Below, piece after piece: positions 1 to 7,870 of a stretch of DNA of 41,762 nt. The position numbers and the translations under genes were made by a program. The notes under the pieces are model-generated. The model had not been told where the DNA came from, did no database searches, and worked only from the letters and a program-made list of their open reading frames with translations. Every line of letters starts with the position of its first letter. Positions within the stretch are counted from its first letter, which is position 1. The DNA comes from Mycobacterium innocens (GTDB lineage Bacteria > Actinomycetota > Actinomycetes > Mycobacteriales > Mycobacteriaceae). The stretch is from assembly GCF_900566055.1 (NCBI RefSeq), contig NZ_UPHQ01000048.1:1-41762 (forward strand). The letters are read 5' to 3'.

Positions 1-114
1 CGCCAACCCCGCCTGCGTCATCGCCGAAGCCCCCACCACCGCCGGCTCCACCGCAAACACCATCACCCAGGACCTCCGACTCACACCCCGCAGACAATCA
101 CCGACCCACCCTAA

Positions 115-282
115 ATTAATCCGCTCCCACCACCCTCGCACTCCATCAAACTCATACGCACCCGCGCCCAACGCATCGCCACCGAACGCCGCCACAACCG
201 CACCGCCCGCCTAAGCCAGCGCGCCGAGTCCGCCGGAAATCCCGGACCCGCCCCACCCGACGACGAACCCCCACCGTTCTGA
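115..282 (+). pseudogene. Remnant of a 13E12/DUF222-type repeat protein (C-terminus only)
   Basis: Read in the first frame, this stretch gives a basic segment (TRAQRIATERRHNRTAR) followed by an acidic, proline-rich tail ending in DDEPPPF and a TGA at 280-282. A basic Arg-rich helix and a PPPF-like end resemble the C-termini of mycobacterial 13E12-repeat (DUF222/HNH endonuclease) proteins as I remember them. A TAA at 112-114 closes the same frame just upstream, so it is not a continuous gene inside this window. I infer a decayed repeat copy whose main body lies to the left. Family assignment is tentative because no HNH domain is visible. Confidence 0.4.
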
Positions 283-383
283 CGCGGGACTACCTCGAAG
301 GCCGAGGCTCAAGGACGCCATCAGCTATGAGATTTGGCCGGTGGCACTTCTCTCTCGATGCCATTTCGTCGAGTATTGGCGGC

Positions 384-866
384 ATGGATGTCAAGGAAGT
401 GCTGCTGCCGGGCGTCGGTCTGCGGTACGAGTTCACCAGCCACAAGGGTGAGCGGATCGGCATCATCGCCCGGCGCACCGGCGATTTCGACATCGTCCTG
501 TACACCGCGGAGGACCCTGACGCATGCCGGCCGGTCTTCCGCCTCAACGGCGAAGAGGCCGACACCGTGGCCGCGATTCTCGGTGCACCGAGAATTGCCG
601 AGCGGTTCACCGAGCTGACCCGCGAGGTGCCCGGGCTCGAGGCGGGTCAGATCTCGATCGAGCCCGAGAGTCCGTTCGTCGGCCGGCCGCTGGGCGACAC
701 CCGCGCCCGCACCCGCACCGGCGTTTCGATCGTCGCGATCGTCCGCGGCGACGACGTGGTCGCTTCGCCCGGCCCCGCGGAAACGCTGCGGGCGCGCGAC
801 GTCCTGATTGTGATCGGCACCGAAGAGGGCATCATCGGAGTCCGCCGGATCGTCGACAAAGGCTGA
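384..866 (+). CDS. TrkA-C/RCK-type regulatory subunit of a cation/proton antiporter (Rv3237c-like)
   Basis: This 160-residue soluble protein is predicted to gate the antiporter encoded immediately downstream. The N-terminal half starts MDVKEVLLPGVGLRYEF, and the C-terminal half (about residues 95-160) has the TrkA-C pattern: a PFVGRPLGDTRAR region, a central hydrophobic strand (VSIVAIVRG) and a closing VLIVIGTEEGI strand. The ATG at 384 matches the start I remember for the M. tuberculosis homologue; the frame is open up to an earlier ATG at 327. The next gene starts 4 bases after its stop, so the two are surely co-transcribed. The arrangement recalls KhtT/KhtU-type systems, in which the ligand-binding C domain is a separate protein. 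Confidence 0.85.
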   Translation: MDVKEVLLPGVGLRYEFTSHKGERIGIIARRTGDFDIVLYTAEDPDACRPVFRLNGEEADTVAAILGAPRIAERFTELTREVPGLEAGQISIEPESPFVGRPLGDTRARTRTGVSIVAIVRGDDVVASPGPAETLRARDVLIVIGTEEGIIGVRRIVDKG

Positions 867-870
867 GCCG

Positions 871-2016
871 GTGGATGTTTCGGAGGCGCTGCTATTCGAG
901 CTCGGCGCCCTCTTGGTCATGCTTGCCCTGCTCGGCGCACTTGCCCGTAGGTTCGCATTGTCGCCGATCCCGGTTTATCTGTTGGCGGGCCTAGCGCTGG
1001 GTAAGGGCGGCATCCTGCCGGTGGCCGCCGCCGCTGACTTCGTCAGCACCGGCGCACCCATCGGCATCGTGTTGCTGTTGCTGACCTTGGGCCTGGAGTT
1101 CTCCGCGACCGAATTCGCCAGCAGCCTGCGTCATCATTTGCCGTCGGCCGGCGTCGACATCGTCCTCAACGCCACGCCCGGCGCGGTGACCGGCTGGCTG
1201 CTGGGGTTGGACGGCGTTGCCGTACTGGCGCTGGCCGGCGTCACATACATCTCGTCGTCGGGTGTCATCGCGCGACTGCTCGAGGACCTGCGCCGCCTGG
1301 GCAACCGCGAAACCCCGGCGGTGCTGTCGGTGCTGGTGCTCGAAGACTTCGCGATGGCCGCCTACCTGCCGATGTTCACAGTGCTGGCATTGCGCGGCAG
1401 CTGGCTGGACGCGCTAGGCGGGACGCTGGCCGCGATCGGCGCCCTTCTTGCGGCGTTCGCCGCGTCCTACTACTGGGGCCATCACGTCGGCCGCCTGGTG
1501 GCGCACCCCGACTCCGAGCAACTGCTGCTGCGGGTCTTGGGCATCACCTTGCTGGTTGCGGCGCTGGCCGAATCGTTGCACGCATCCGCTGCGGTCGGCG
1601 CGTTCCTGGTGGGCCTGACCCTGACCGGGGAAACGGCCGACCGGGCGCGCAGGGTCCTGGGTCCGCTGCGCGATCTGTTCGCCGCGATCTTCTTCCTGGC
1701 GATCGGGTTATCGGTAGGCCCCAAGGAGCTGCTCCCGATGCTTCCGGTGGCCGTCGTCCTGGCCGCGGTGACCGCCGCGACCAAGGTGCTGACCGGTATG
1801 TACGCCGCCCGCCGTGACGGAGTGGCACGGCGCGGCCAGTTGCGAGCGGGCACCGCGCTGATCGCTCGAGGCGAGTTCTCGCTGATCATCATCGGATTGG
1901 TCGGCGCGTCGATCCCCACGGTGGCGGCGTTGGCAACCTCGTACGTCTTCATCATGGCGATCGTGGGCCCGGTCGTGGCGCGGTACACCGGCGGGCCGCT
2001 GCGGGCCGCCGCCTGA
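871..2016 (+). CDS. kefB: Membrane subunit of a CPA2-type K+(Na+)/H+ antiporter (KefB-like, Rv3236c-like)
   Basis: This 381-residue protein consists almost entirely of hydrophobic segments, roughly 11-12 transmembrane helices, and matches the CPA2 sodium/hydrogen exchanger fold. Typical features are the LLLLTLGLEFS segment (residues about 67-80), the SSSGVIARLL unwound-helix region and ARGEFSLIIIG near residue 335. It is much shorter than full KefB/KefC proteins (about 600 residues) because the cytosolic nucleotide-binding TrkA-N domain is absent. Regulation is probably supplied by the TrkA-C protein encoded 4 bases upstream. Translation starts at GTG 871. It probably exports K+ or Na+ in exchange for protons across the plasma membrane; the ion cannot be told from sequence. 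It ends 11 bases from a convergent gene. Confidence 0.85.
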   Translation: MDVSEALLFELGALLVMLALLGALARRFALSPIPVYLLAGLALGKGGILPVAAAADFVSTGAPIGIVLLLLTLGLEFSATEFASSLRHHLPSAGVDIVLNATPGAVTGWLLGLDGVAVLALAGVTYISSSGVIARLLEDLRRLGNRETPAVLSVLVLEDFAMAAYLPMFTVLALRGSWLDALGGTLAAIGALLAAFAASYYWGHHVGRLVAHPDSEQLLLRVLGITLLVAALAESLHASAAVGAFLVGLTLTGETADRARRVLGPLRDLFAAIFFLAIGLSVGPKELLPMLPVAVVLAAVTAATKVLTGMYAARRDGVARRGQLRAGTALIARGEFSLIIIGLVGASIPTVAALATSYVFIMAIVGPVVARYTGGPLRAAA

Positions 2017-2027
2017 GACGAAGTCCG

Positions 2028-2552
2028 TCAGCCGATGTGCAAGGCGACGACCAGCCAGCGCGGGCCGCCGCCGGCGGTCACCCGTTCCACACGACAGGCG
2101 ATCGCGTGGATCCGGTCTCCGCGGCTGTAGCTGCCGAATGCCTCCGCCGCGGTGTCCGAGGACCCGACCGGTTGCAGTCGAACCCGGCGCAACACCGCGG
2201 TCCCGTGCTGACCGGCCACCGCTTCGCTGACCGACAGCACCGCGTCGACCAGGTTGGGCGCCAGCAGCGAACGCAGCTGCGTGGCGGGACGACGGCGGTC
2301 GATGACTTCGAGCACCCGGCGCAATGCCGCATCGGTGAACACGGCCGCCTGGCGCATGGGCACCGACATGCCCTCGTTCGTCGGCTGCTCGCCGCGGGGC
2401 CGGCGAGGCCCCCGTAGACTGCGCTGGCGTAAGGGTGGGTGCGTTGATTGTCGGCACCGGGGGATGGTTCCCGTGGGCGGTTCGTACTCGACTACCGGGA
2501 CAACGGCGAAAGTCGGACGATGAGGCGGGTCGACAATAGGACTGATGCTCAA
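2028..2552 (-). CDS. Rv3235-like protein of unknown function
   Basis: This 174-residue protein has a basic, proline-rich, poorly ordered N-terminal third (residues 1-65) and a compact C-terminal part. The C-terminal part alternates a helix (AALRRVLEVIDRR), an LAPNLVDAVLSV segment and strands ending in RWLVVALHIG. It resembles the Rv3235 family found near secA and this antiporter in mycobacteria, whose function I do not know. The start is TTG at 2552, supported by a GGAGAG about 7 bases upstream on the minus strand. An internal ATG (MSVPMRQAAV) is possible but would remove only disordered sequence. It converges with the antiporter gene. Confidence 0.7.
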   Translation of the reverse strand: MSISPIVDPPHRPTFAVVPVVEYEPPTGTIPRCRQSTHPPLRQRSLRGPRRPRGEQPTNEGMSVPMRQAAVFTDAALRRVLEVIDRRRPATQLRSLLAPNLVDAVLSVSEAVAGQHGTAVLRRVRLQPVGSSDTAAEAFGSYSRGDRIHAIACRVERVTAGGGPRWLVVALHIG

Positions 2553-2769
2553 CGGGCACTCTCCAGATCAAAACAGGTCAAACGATGGCAACGAGAAGAT
2601 GCGGACCGCGCGCCTGCTGGAGAGTGGCAAACACACTGCCGGTCATCATTGCACACACCACGCCGGCGTGTACCCGCCCCGTAATGTGGCCGCGTCGAGT
2701 GGTTACCGTGAGCCACATCGGTCCAACCGCCAGATTGGGGACGAATTGACAAGGAGGACAGGGCCGTAA

Positions 2770-4179
2770 ATGGTGACCCGGTTGTCCACGACGGACGCGT
2801 CTTTCTATCGGCTGGAGAACACCGCCACCCCCATGTACGTCGGGTCGCTGATGATCCTGCGCCGGCCGCGGGCCGGATTGAGTTACGAGACGCTGTTGGC
2901 CACCATCGAACAGCGGCTGCCGCAGATACCGCGTTACCGGCAGAAGGTACGCGAGGTGAAGATCGGCATGGCCCGCCCCGTGTGGATGGACGATCCCGAG
3001 TTCGACATCACCTATCACGTCAGGCGCTCGGCGTTGCCGTCGCCGGGCAGCGACGAGCAACTGCACGAACTCATCGCGCGGCTGGCTGCCCGGCCGCTGG
3101 ACAAGTCGCGGCCGCTGTGGGAGATGTATCTCGTCGAGGGGCTGGAAAAGAATCGCGTTGCCCTCTACACCAAGTCGCACCAGGCCCTGATCAACGGGGT
3201 GACGTCACTGGCCATCGGCCACGTCATCGCCGATCGGACGCGGCGTCCACCGCCGTTCCCCGAAGACATCTGGATACCGGAACGCGACCCCGGCCACACC
3301 CGGTTGGTGCTGGGCGCCATCGGTGACTGGCTTATCGGGCCGGGAGCGCAGCTGCAGGCCGTCGGATCCGCGGTCGCCGGCGCGGTCACCAACTACGGCC
3401 AACTCGTCGACGCGGGCCGCCGGGTTCTCGATGTGGCGCGCACCGTGGCGCGCGGCACCGCACCCAATAGTCCGCTCAATGCCACCGTTTCGCGCAATCG
3501 ACGATTCACGGTGGCGCGCGGACGGCTCGAGGACTATCGGGCGGTACGCGCCCGCTATGACTGTGACATCCACGACGTGGTGCTGGCCGTGATCGCCGGC
3601 GCGCTGGGCAACTGGCTGATGTCACGCGGTGAGACGGTGGCACCGACGGCGACGGTGCGCGCGATGGCTCCGCTGGCGGCGTACGTCGATGACCAACTCG
3701 ATTCGACGGGTCCCGGCCAGGCCATGAGCCAGGTGACGCCCTTCTTGATAGATCTGCCGGTGGGGGAGGGCAACCCCGTGGTGCGGCTGTCCCAGGTCGC
3801 GCACGCCACCGAATCGAACCCGACGGCCGCCAGCCTGGTGGACGCCCGGACCATCGTCACGCTGTCCGGCTTTGCGCCGCCCACCCTGCACGCGATGGGT
3901 GTCCGGGTCGCGACCAGTTATTCGGCGAGGTTGTTCAACCTGCTGATCACCAATGCCCCTGGGGCGCAATCGCAGATGTACGTCGCGGGCACCAAGTTAC
4001 TGGAGGCTTACGCGGTGCCGCCGCTGTTGCACAACCAGGCGCTGGCCATCAGCGTGACGTCCTACAACGGCATGTTGTATTTCGGGATCAATGCCGACCG
4101 CGACGCGATGAGCGATGTCGACCTGTTGCCCGGCCTGCTCGGCCAGTCGCTCGAGGAGTTGCTGGAAGCGTCTCGCTAA
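2770..4179 (+). CDS. tgs3: WS/DGAT-family acyltransferase-like protein, intact form of Rv3234c/Rv3233c (tgs3)
   Basis: This 469-residue protein has the length and architecture of the wax ester synthase/acyl-CoA:diacylglycerol acyltransferase family, which makes triacylglycerol at the membrane. It opens with the typical RLSTTDASFYRLE block, has a D-rich DPEFDITYHVRR segment and the family C-terminal region NAPGAQSQMYVAG. The catalytic motif HHxxxDG is degenerate here: residues 137-143 read HQALING, so the second His and the Asp are replaced. In M. tuberculosis, as I remember it, this locus is split into two genes; here it is one frame. AAGGAGG at about 2749-2756 precedes ATG 2770, and GTG 2773 is an equal alternative. 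It abuts ppk2. Catalysis may be lost or altered. Confidence 0.85.
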   Translation: MVTRLSTTDASFYRLENTATPMYVGSLMILRRPRAGLSYETLLATIEQRLPQIPRYRQKVREVKIGMARPVWMDDPEFDITYHVRRSALPSPGSDEQLHELIARLAARPLDKSRPLWEMYLVEGLEKNRVALYTKSHQALINGVTSLAIGHVIADRTRRPPPFPEDIWIPERDPGHTRLVLGAIGDWLIGPGAQLQAVGSAVAGAVTNYGQLVDAGRRVLDVARTVARGTAPNSPLNATVSRNRRFTVARGRLEDYRAVRARYDCDIHDVVLAVIAGALGNWLMSRGETVAPTATVRAMAPLAAYVDDQLDSTGPGQAMSQVTPFLIDLPVGEGNPVVRLSQVAHATESNPTAASLVDARTIVTLSGFAPPTLHAMGVRVATSYSARLFNLLITNAPGAQSQMYVAGTKLLEAYAVPPLLHNQALAISVTSYNGMLYFGINADRDAMSDVDLLPGLLGQSLEELLEASR

Positions 4180-4200
4180 TTGTCGGAGTGGAAATGGCTT

Positions 4201-5094
4201 GTGGAGATACCATCCGATGTTGTGAGCACCGCGATAACCAACGGCGCACCGGCCAAGACGGCGAAGCCGAAGAAGAAGTCAAAACCGCCGGCCAAGCGCA
4301 AGCTCCCGGCCAACGTCTACCATGCCGAATTATTCCGGCTGCAAACAGAATTCGTGAAGCTACAGGAGTGGGTGCGGCATTCCGGGGCGCGCCTGGTGGT
4401 CGTCTTCGAGGGCCGCGACGGAGCCGGCAAAGGTGGGACCATCAAGAGGATCACCGAATATCTCAACCCGCGCGTGGCCCGCATCGCGGCGTTGCCCTCG
4501 CCGACCGACCGGGAACGCGGGCAGTGGTATTACCAGCGCTATATCGCACACTTGCCCGCCAAGGGCGAAATCGTGCTCTTCGACCGGTCGTGGTACAACC
4601 GCGCCGGCGTCGAAAAAGTCATGGGATTCTGTACGCCGCAAGAGCATGCGCTGTTCTTGCGGCAGACGCCGATCTTCGAGCACATGTTGATCGACGACGG
4701 GATCTTGCTGCGCAAGTATTGGTTTTCGGTGTCCGATGAGGAGCAGTTGCGGCGCTTCAAGGCCCGGCGCAGCGACCCCGTCCGGCAATGGAAGCTCAGC
4801 CCGATGGACCTGGAATCGCTGTACCGGTGGGAGGATTACTCCCGCGCCAAGGACCAGATGATGGTGCACACCGACATCCCGACCAGCCCGTGGTATGTGG
4901 TGGAATCCGATATCAAAAAGCATGCGCGGCTGAACATGATGGCCCACCTGTTGTCCACCATCGACTACCGCGACGTGGAGAAACCGAAGGTCAAGTTGCC
5001 CAAACATCCGTTGGTGAGCGGCAACTACCAGCGCCCGCCGCGTGAATTGTCCAGCTACGTCGAAGACTATGCGGCGACGTTGATCGATGGTTAG
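4201..5094 (+). CDS. ppk2: Polyphosphate kinase 2
   Basis: PPK2 transfers phosphate between polyphosphate and nucleotides, in mycobacteria mainly making GTP from GDP and polyphosphate. The 297-residue protein has the Walker A motif EGRDGAGKGG, the FDRSWYNRAGVE Walker B region and the lid block KARRSDPVRQWKLSPMD. The N-terminal 35 residues are lysine- and proline-rich and probably disordered. The frame is open from TTG 4180, directly after the preceding stop. I prefer GTG 4201 (VEIPSDVVSTA) because it lines up with the M. tuberculosis start as I remember it. Tight linkage to the WS/DGAT-like gene suggests joint expression, linking energy or phosphate state and lipid storage, which is inference. 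Confidence 0.93.
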   Translation: MEIPSDVVSTAITNGAPAKTAKPKKKSKPPAKRKLPANVYHAELFRLQTEFVKLQEWVRHSGARLVVVFEGRDGAGKGGTIKRITEYLNPRVARIAALPSPTDRERGQWYYQRYIAHLPAKGEIVLFDRSWYNRAGVEKVMGFCTPQEHALFLRQTPIFEHMLIDDGILLRKYWFSVSDEEQLRRFKARRSDPVRQWKLSPMDLESLYRWEDYSRAKDQMMVHTDIPTSPWYVVESDIKKHARLNMMAHLLSTIDYRDVEKPKVKLPKHPLVSGNYQRPPRELSSYVEDYAATLIDG

Positions 5095-5130
5095 CGCGGC
5101 GATCACGCGGGCCCGGCGACTGAGCCCGTG

Positions 5131-5628
5131 ATGCAGGTCTACGTCCCGGCCACCCTGGCCATGCTGCGGCAACTTGTCGCCGATGGTTCGCTGTGGCCGG
5201 TCAACGGCACGGCCTTCGCGGTGACGCCGAAATTGCGGGAGTCATATGCCGAGGGCGACGACGACGAACTTGCGGAAGTGGCTCTGCAGGAGACCGCGCT
5301 GGCGTCCCTGCGTCTACTGGCCGACGACGGAGGCGAGGGTCTGCCGCCGCGACGCGTGGTTATTGCCGCCGAAGTGGATGACGTCACGTTGCGCCCCGAT
5401 CTCGACGACGCCGTCGTCAGACTGACGGCGCCGGTTGCGATGGATCGGGTCGTCGCCGCGTATGTCGACAACGCCGCCGCCGAACCGGCCGTCACTGCGG
5501 CGATAGCCGTGATCGACGCCGCCGATCTCGGCGACGAGGACGCCGAGCTCGTTGTCGGTGACGCCCAGGACCACGATCTGGCGTGGTATGCCAACCAGGA
5601 GTTGCCGTTCCTGCTCGACTTGCTTTGA
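5131..5628 (+). CDS. Rv3231c-like conserved actinobacterial protein of unknown function
   Basis: This 165-residue acidic protein starts MQVYVPATLAMLRQLVADG and is rich in Ala and Asp, with alternating strand/helix segments such as PRRVVIAAEVDDVTL and AVTAAIAVIDAADLG. It ends in HDLAWYANQELPFLLDL. It matches the M. tuberculosis Rv3231c product in my memory but no biochemical role is known to me. ATG 5131 is preferred over the adjacent GTG 5128. It begins 36 bases after ppk2 in the same direction and probably belongs to the same transcript. There is no signal peptide or membrane segment. Confidence 0.8.
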   Translation: MQVYVPATLAMLRQLVADGSLWPVNGTAFAVTPKLRESYAEGDDDELAEVALQETALASLRLLADDGGEGLPPRRVVIAAEVDDVTLRPDLDDAVVRLTAPVAMDRVVAAYVDNAAAEPAVTAAIAVIDAADLGDEDAELVVGDAQDHDLAWYANQELPFLLDLL

Positions 5629-5734
5629 CAGCGTATTGCCAGGTGTCCTGCGACGTCGGTCCAAGACTGGCTGCGCTGTCGGGTAGTAGCATCACTGCAC
5701 CGTTCGCAACGCTCCCGATGCCACAGGAGTGGTC

Positions 5735-6577
5735 ATGAGTACCGCCGCTGACCGTGCCCGTCAGCTCGACCTGGTTGCCCGGCTGAAGTCGGCCTATCCC
5801 GAGCTTCCGGACGCCCCCACTCCCGACCTGCTCGACCACGATCGCTTCTGGGCGTACATGAAGACCAACCATGACGTCGGCGGTGAGCCGGACGCGCCCA
5901 TGAAGTACGAGAACAAGCAGTACGAGTACTGGGAGCACATGACGTATGTGCTCTGCGAAGTGCTTGCGTGGCGCGGCATTTGGCTGTCGGAGGAGCGCCG
6001 GCGGATCGGCAACGTCGACGTGGGACGCGCGGTCTATCTCGGCTTCCCCTACTACGGTCGCTGGCTCTGGGCGGTCGCGCGGGTGCTGGTGGAAAAGCAT
6101 CACATCAGCCTGGGCGAGCTCAGTGAACGAATGGCAGCGGTCAAGGCTCGCTATGCCGGCGGCCTCGACGGGAAAAAGCTTGAGGCGCAACCGAAATCAG
6201 AAGGTGACGGCGCCGGCGTGATCCGCAATGCGCACCACACCCACGCGGTCGGCAAGGGCGATCCGCAGGTGTATGGCGGTCGGGCCGGGCGGCCCAGGTT
6301 CCGCGTCGGCGACCGGGTGGTGGTGCGCGAACTGCCCGCGTTGTTGTATACCCGCACCCCGGAATACGTACGGGGCGCCACGGGCGAAATCGCATCGGTC
6401 GCATACGAAAGCCCGGCCCCCGAGGACGAGACGTGGGACCGTCCCGACGCGCAGCCGGAGTGGTTCTACATCGTTCGGTTCAACCTGTGCGAGCTATGGG
6501 ACGGCTACACCGGGACCACAACCGACACCCTGCAAACGGAGCTTCCCGAGCGGTGGCTCGAGGCAGCCAGCGGGTAG
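5735..6577 (+). CDS. Thiocyanate hydrolase beta-alpha fused subunit (nitrile hydratase beta family)
   Basis: This 280-residue protein joins two pieces that are separate in Thiobacillus thioparus thiocyanate hydrolase. Residues about 25-155 match the beta subunit: HDVGGEPDAP, CEVLAWRGIW, EERRR and VYLGFPYYGRWL. Residues about 165-280 match the alpha subunit: GDPQVYGG, FRVGDRVVVRELP, the LYTRTPEYVRGATGEI block and a LPERWLE end. The order beta then alpha is that of a nitrile hydratase beta chain. It should pack against the metal-binding gamma chain encoded 11 bases downstream. An AGGAG lies 6 bases before ATG 5735. The comparison is to remembered sequences, and a nitrile hydratase activity cannot be excluded. 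Confidence 0.85.
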   Translation: MSTAADRARQLDLVARLKSAYPELPDAPTPDLLDHDRFWAYMKTNHDVGGEPDAPMKYENKQYEYWEHMTYVLCEVLAWRGIWLSEERRRIGNVDVGRAVYLGFPYYGRWLWAVARVLVEKHHISLGELSERMAAVKARYAGGLDGKKLEAQPKSEGDGAGVIRNAHHTHAVGKGDPQVYGGRAGRPRFRVGDRVVVRELPALLYTRTPEYVRGATGEIASVAYESPAPEDETWDRPDAQPEWFYIVRFNLCELWDGYTGTTTDTLQTELPERWLEAASG

Positions 6578-6588
6578 GAGTTTTCGAC

Positions 6589-7296
6589 ATGACCGACCAC
6601 GACCACGATCACGACCACGAGCGAGCGCTTGCCCCCACGGTGGACGAAGTCACCGACTTCGAGGTACTCGAGATCGCACTGCGCGAATTGTGCATCGAGA
6701 AGGGCATTTTCACCGCCGAAGAGCACCGGCACTTCACCGAGTTCGCCGAACAGATCAACCCGACGCCGGCTTCCCACCTGGTGGCGCGCGCGTGGCTCGA
6801 TCCCGAGTTCAAGCAACTCGCGCTCACCGATGCGATGGCCGCCAGCAAGGAGGTGGGCGTCGACTGGCTGGAACCCACCGGGTTCGGTACGCCCAGCGAC
6901 TTTACCGCGTTCCAGATTCTCGAGGACACACCGACGCTGCACCATGTGATCGTCTGCGCATTGTGCTCCTGTTATCCGCGGCCGATTCTCGGCAACTCTC
7001 CGGAGTGGTACCGCACCCCGAACTATCGCCGGCGGATGGTCCGCTGGCCACGTCAGGTGCTTGCGGAATTCGGGCTCTATCTGCCCGACGACGTCGCTAT
7101 CCGAGTAGAGGACTCCAACCAGAAGCACCGCTTCATGGTCATGCCCATGCGCCCGGAGGGAACCGAGGGCTGGGACGAGGATCAGCTGGCCGAGATCGTC
7201 ACCCGCGACTGTTTGATCGGTGTGGCACTGCCCAAGCCAGGTGTCACGAGCAACGTCATCACTTCCACCAGGTCCGCGATACATCCAGCCGGGTGA
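6589..7296 (+). CDS. Thiocyanate hydrolase gamma-type metal-binding subunit
   Basis: This 235-residue protein is the catalytic, metal-binding chain of the nitrile hydratase/thiocyanate hydrolase superfamily, which carries a low-spin cobalt(III) or iron(III). The claw motif is C123-A-L-C126-S-C128; the second and third Cys are normally oxidised to sulfinate and sulfenate. It is followed by Y-P-R131-P, where classical nitrile hydratases have Trp in place of Arg. The Thiobacillus thiocyanate hydrolase gamma chain has this Arg (Arg136, by memory). The match continues through SPEWYRTPNYRRRMVRWPRQ and DSNQKHRFMVMP. The N-terminus is a run of Asp-His repeats, as in the Thiobacillus protein, possibly helping metal loading. 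A GGAG overlaps the previous stop and sits 8 bases before ATG 6589. Confidence 0.88.
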   Translation: MTDHDHDHDHERALAPTVDEVTDFEVLEIALRELCIEKGIFTAEEHRHFTEFAEQINPTPASHLVARAWLDPEFKQLALTDAMAASKEVGVDWLEPTGFGTPSDFTAFQILEDTPTLHHVIVCALCSCYPRPILGNSPEWYRTPNYRRRMVRWPRQVLAEFGLYLPDDVAIRVEDSNQKHRFMVMPMRPEGTEGWDEDQLAEIVTRDCLIGVALPKPGVTSNVITSTRSAIHPAG

Positions 7297-7306
7297 CGGG
7301 CAGAAG

Positions 7307-7669
7307 ATGAGGCCACAGGATCCGATCGAGCAGCGCACCATCGCGCCGTTGCAGCAGATCGTGGAACGCAACCAGGTCTGGTCGCGGATGGCCGAAAAGT
7401 ACGGCGTGACCAATCCCGTGCCCCCGTGGAAGACCAGCCTGGACGGCCTGTGCGACGCCCTCGACCGCGCCGCCTGCAGCGCGGACATCCCCGATTTCAA
7501 GCAGCGACGAGATGAGGAAGACATCCTCTCGGCCAGCCGGTATTCCAGCCTGCCCTACCCGGAGAACCAGCTGGTGTCACTGGCCCATTCACTGGTCGCC
7601 CGTGGGGTCATCGATGAAGCAGAGCTGGCACAACGGCTGTCCGACATCCGAAAGCGCCTGGAAGCCTGA
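7307..7669 (+). CDS. Probable activator/metallochaperone of the thiocyanate hydrolase (P15K/ScnD-like)
   Basis: This 120-residue soluble protein closes the operon, starting 10 bases after the gamma-chain stop. Its C-terminal half (PYPENQLVSLAHSLVARGVIDEAELAQRL) resembles the N-terminal helical region of nitrile hydratase beta chains. That is the hallmark of small activator proteins that deliver cobalt or iron to the alpha/gamma chain. The middle contains NPVPPWKTSLDGLCDALDRA. The fourth gene in the Thiobacillus scn cluster codes for such a P15K homologue, as I remember it, so position and fold region both support this role. ATG 7307 is chosen; earlier in-frame codons overlap the gamma gene. 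A structural subunit role is less likely. Confidence 0.65.
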   Translation: MRPQDPIEQRTIAPLQQIVERNQVWSRMAEKYGVTNPVPPWKTSLDGLCDALDRAACSADIPDFKQRRDEEDILSASRYSSLPYPENQLVSLAHSLVARGVIDEAELAQRLSDIRKRLEA

Positions 7670-7783
7670 CCGGCTCCCGGTTACCGGGAAACACCGGCCA
7701 CAGCCGCTTATAACGTCTGCAACCCCGCTAGACCGTCCTGTGACGCAACTTGCACATTCGGGCCTAGCTACGCAACCGTAAGT

Positions 7784-7795
7784 TACGGTACCGTA
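7784..7795. promoter_or_regulatory. Perfect 12-bp palindrome upstream of the reductase gene
   Basis: TACGGTACCGTA is its own reverse complement and sits in the 200-bp gap before the reductase gene at 7871. Its flank TTACGG..CGTAGCC recurs upstream of desA3 at 9034-9049. A repeated TACG/CGTA half-site is typical of a TetR- or GntR-type operator. I infer that one repressor controls both genes; the regulator is not identified here. Confidence 0.5.
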
Positions 7796-7870
7796 GCCTT
7801 ATGAGGCGGGCCTGAGCTTGCCCGCTACCCAGGCGGAAGCCAACGGCCGCGCCGCAATCAGGAGCTTCGC

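Noticed and set aside
1..64. A minus-strand frame starting MVFAVEPAVVGAS near 64, with GGAGG upstream
   Set aside because: It runs off the left edge after 21 codons and I cannot match it to a family, so coding is not supportable.
321..920. Long minus-strand open frame opposite the TrkA-C gene
   Set aside because: It is a mirror of the real gene in GC-rich DNA: low-complexity, Arg/Ala/Asp-rich, with no recognisable domain.
7220..7306. Longer start for the activator gene at 7220
   Set aside because: It overlaps the gamma-chain coding region by 77 bases, and the first 29 residues are unlike any activator protein.
7675..7689. TCCCGGT-T-ACCGGGA palindrome as terminator of the thiocyanate hydrolase operon
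   Set aside because: The loop is too short for a stable hairpin and there is no T-run, so I did not list it.
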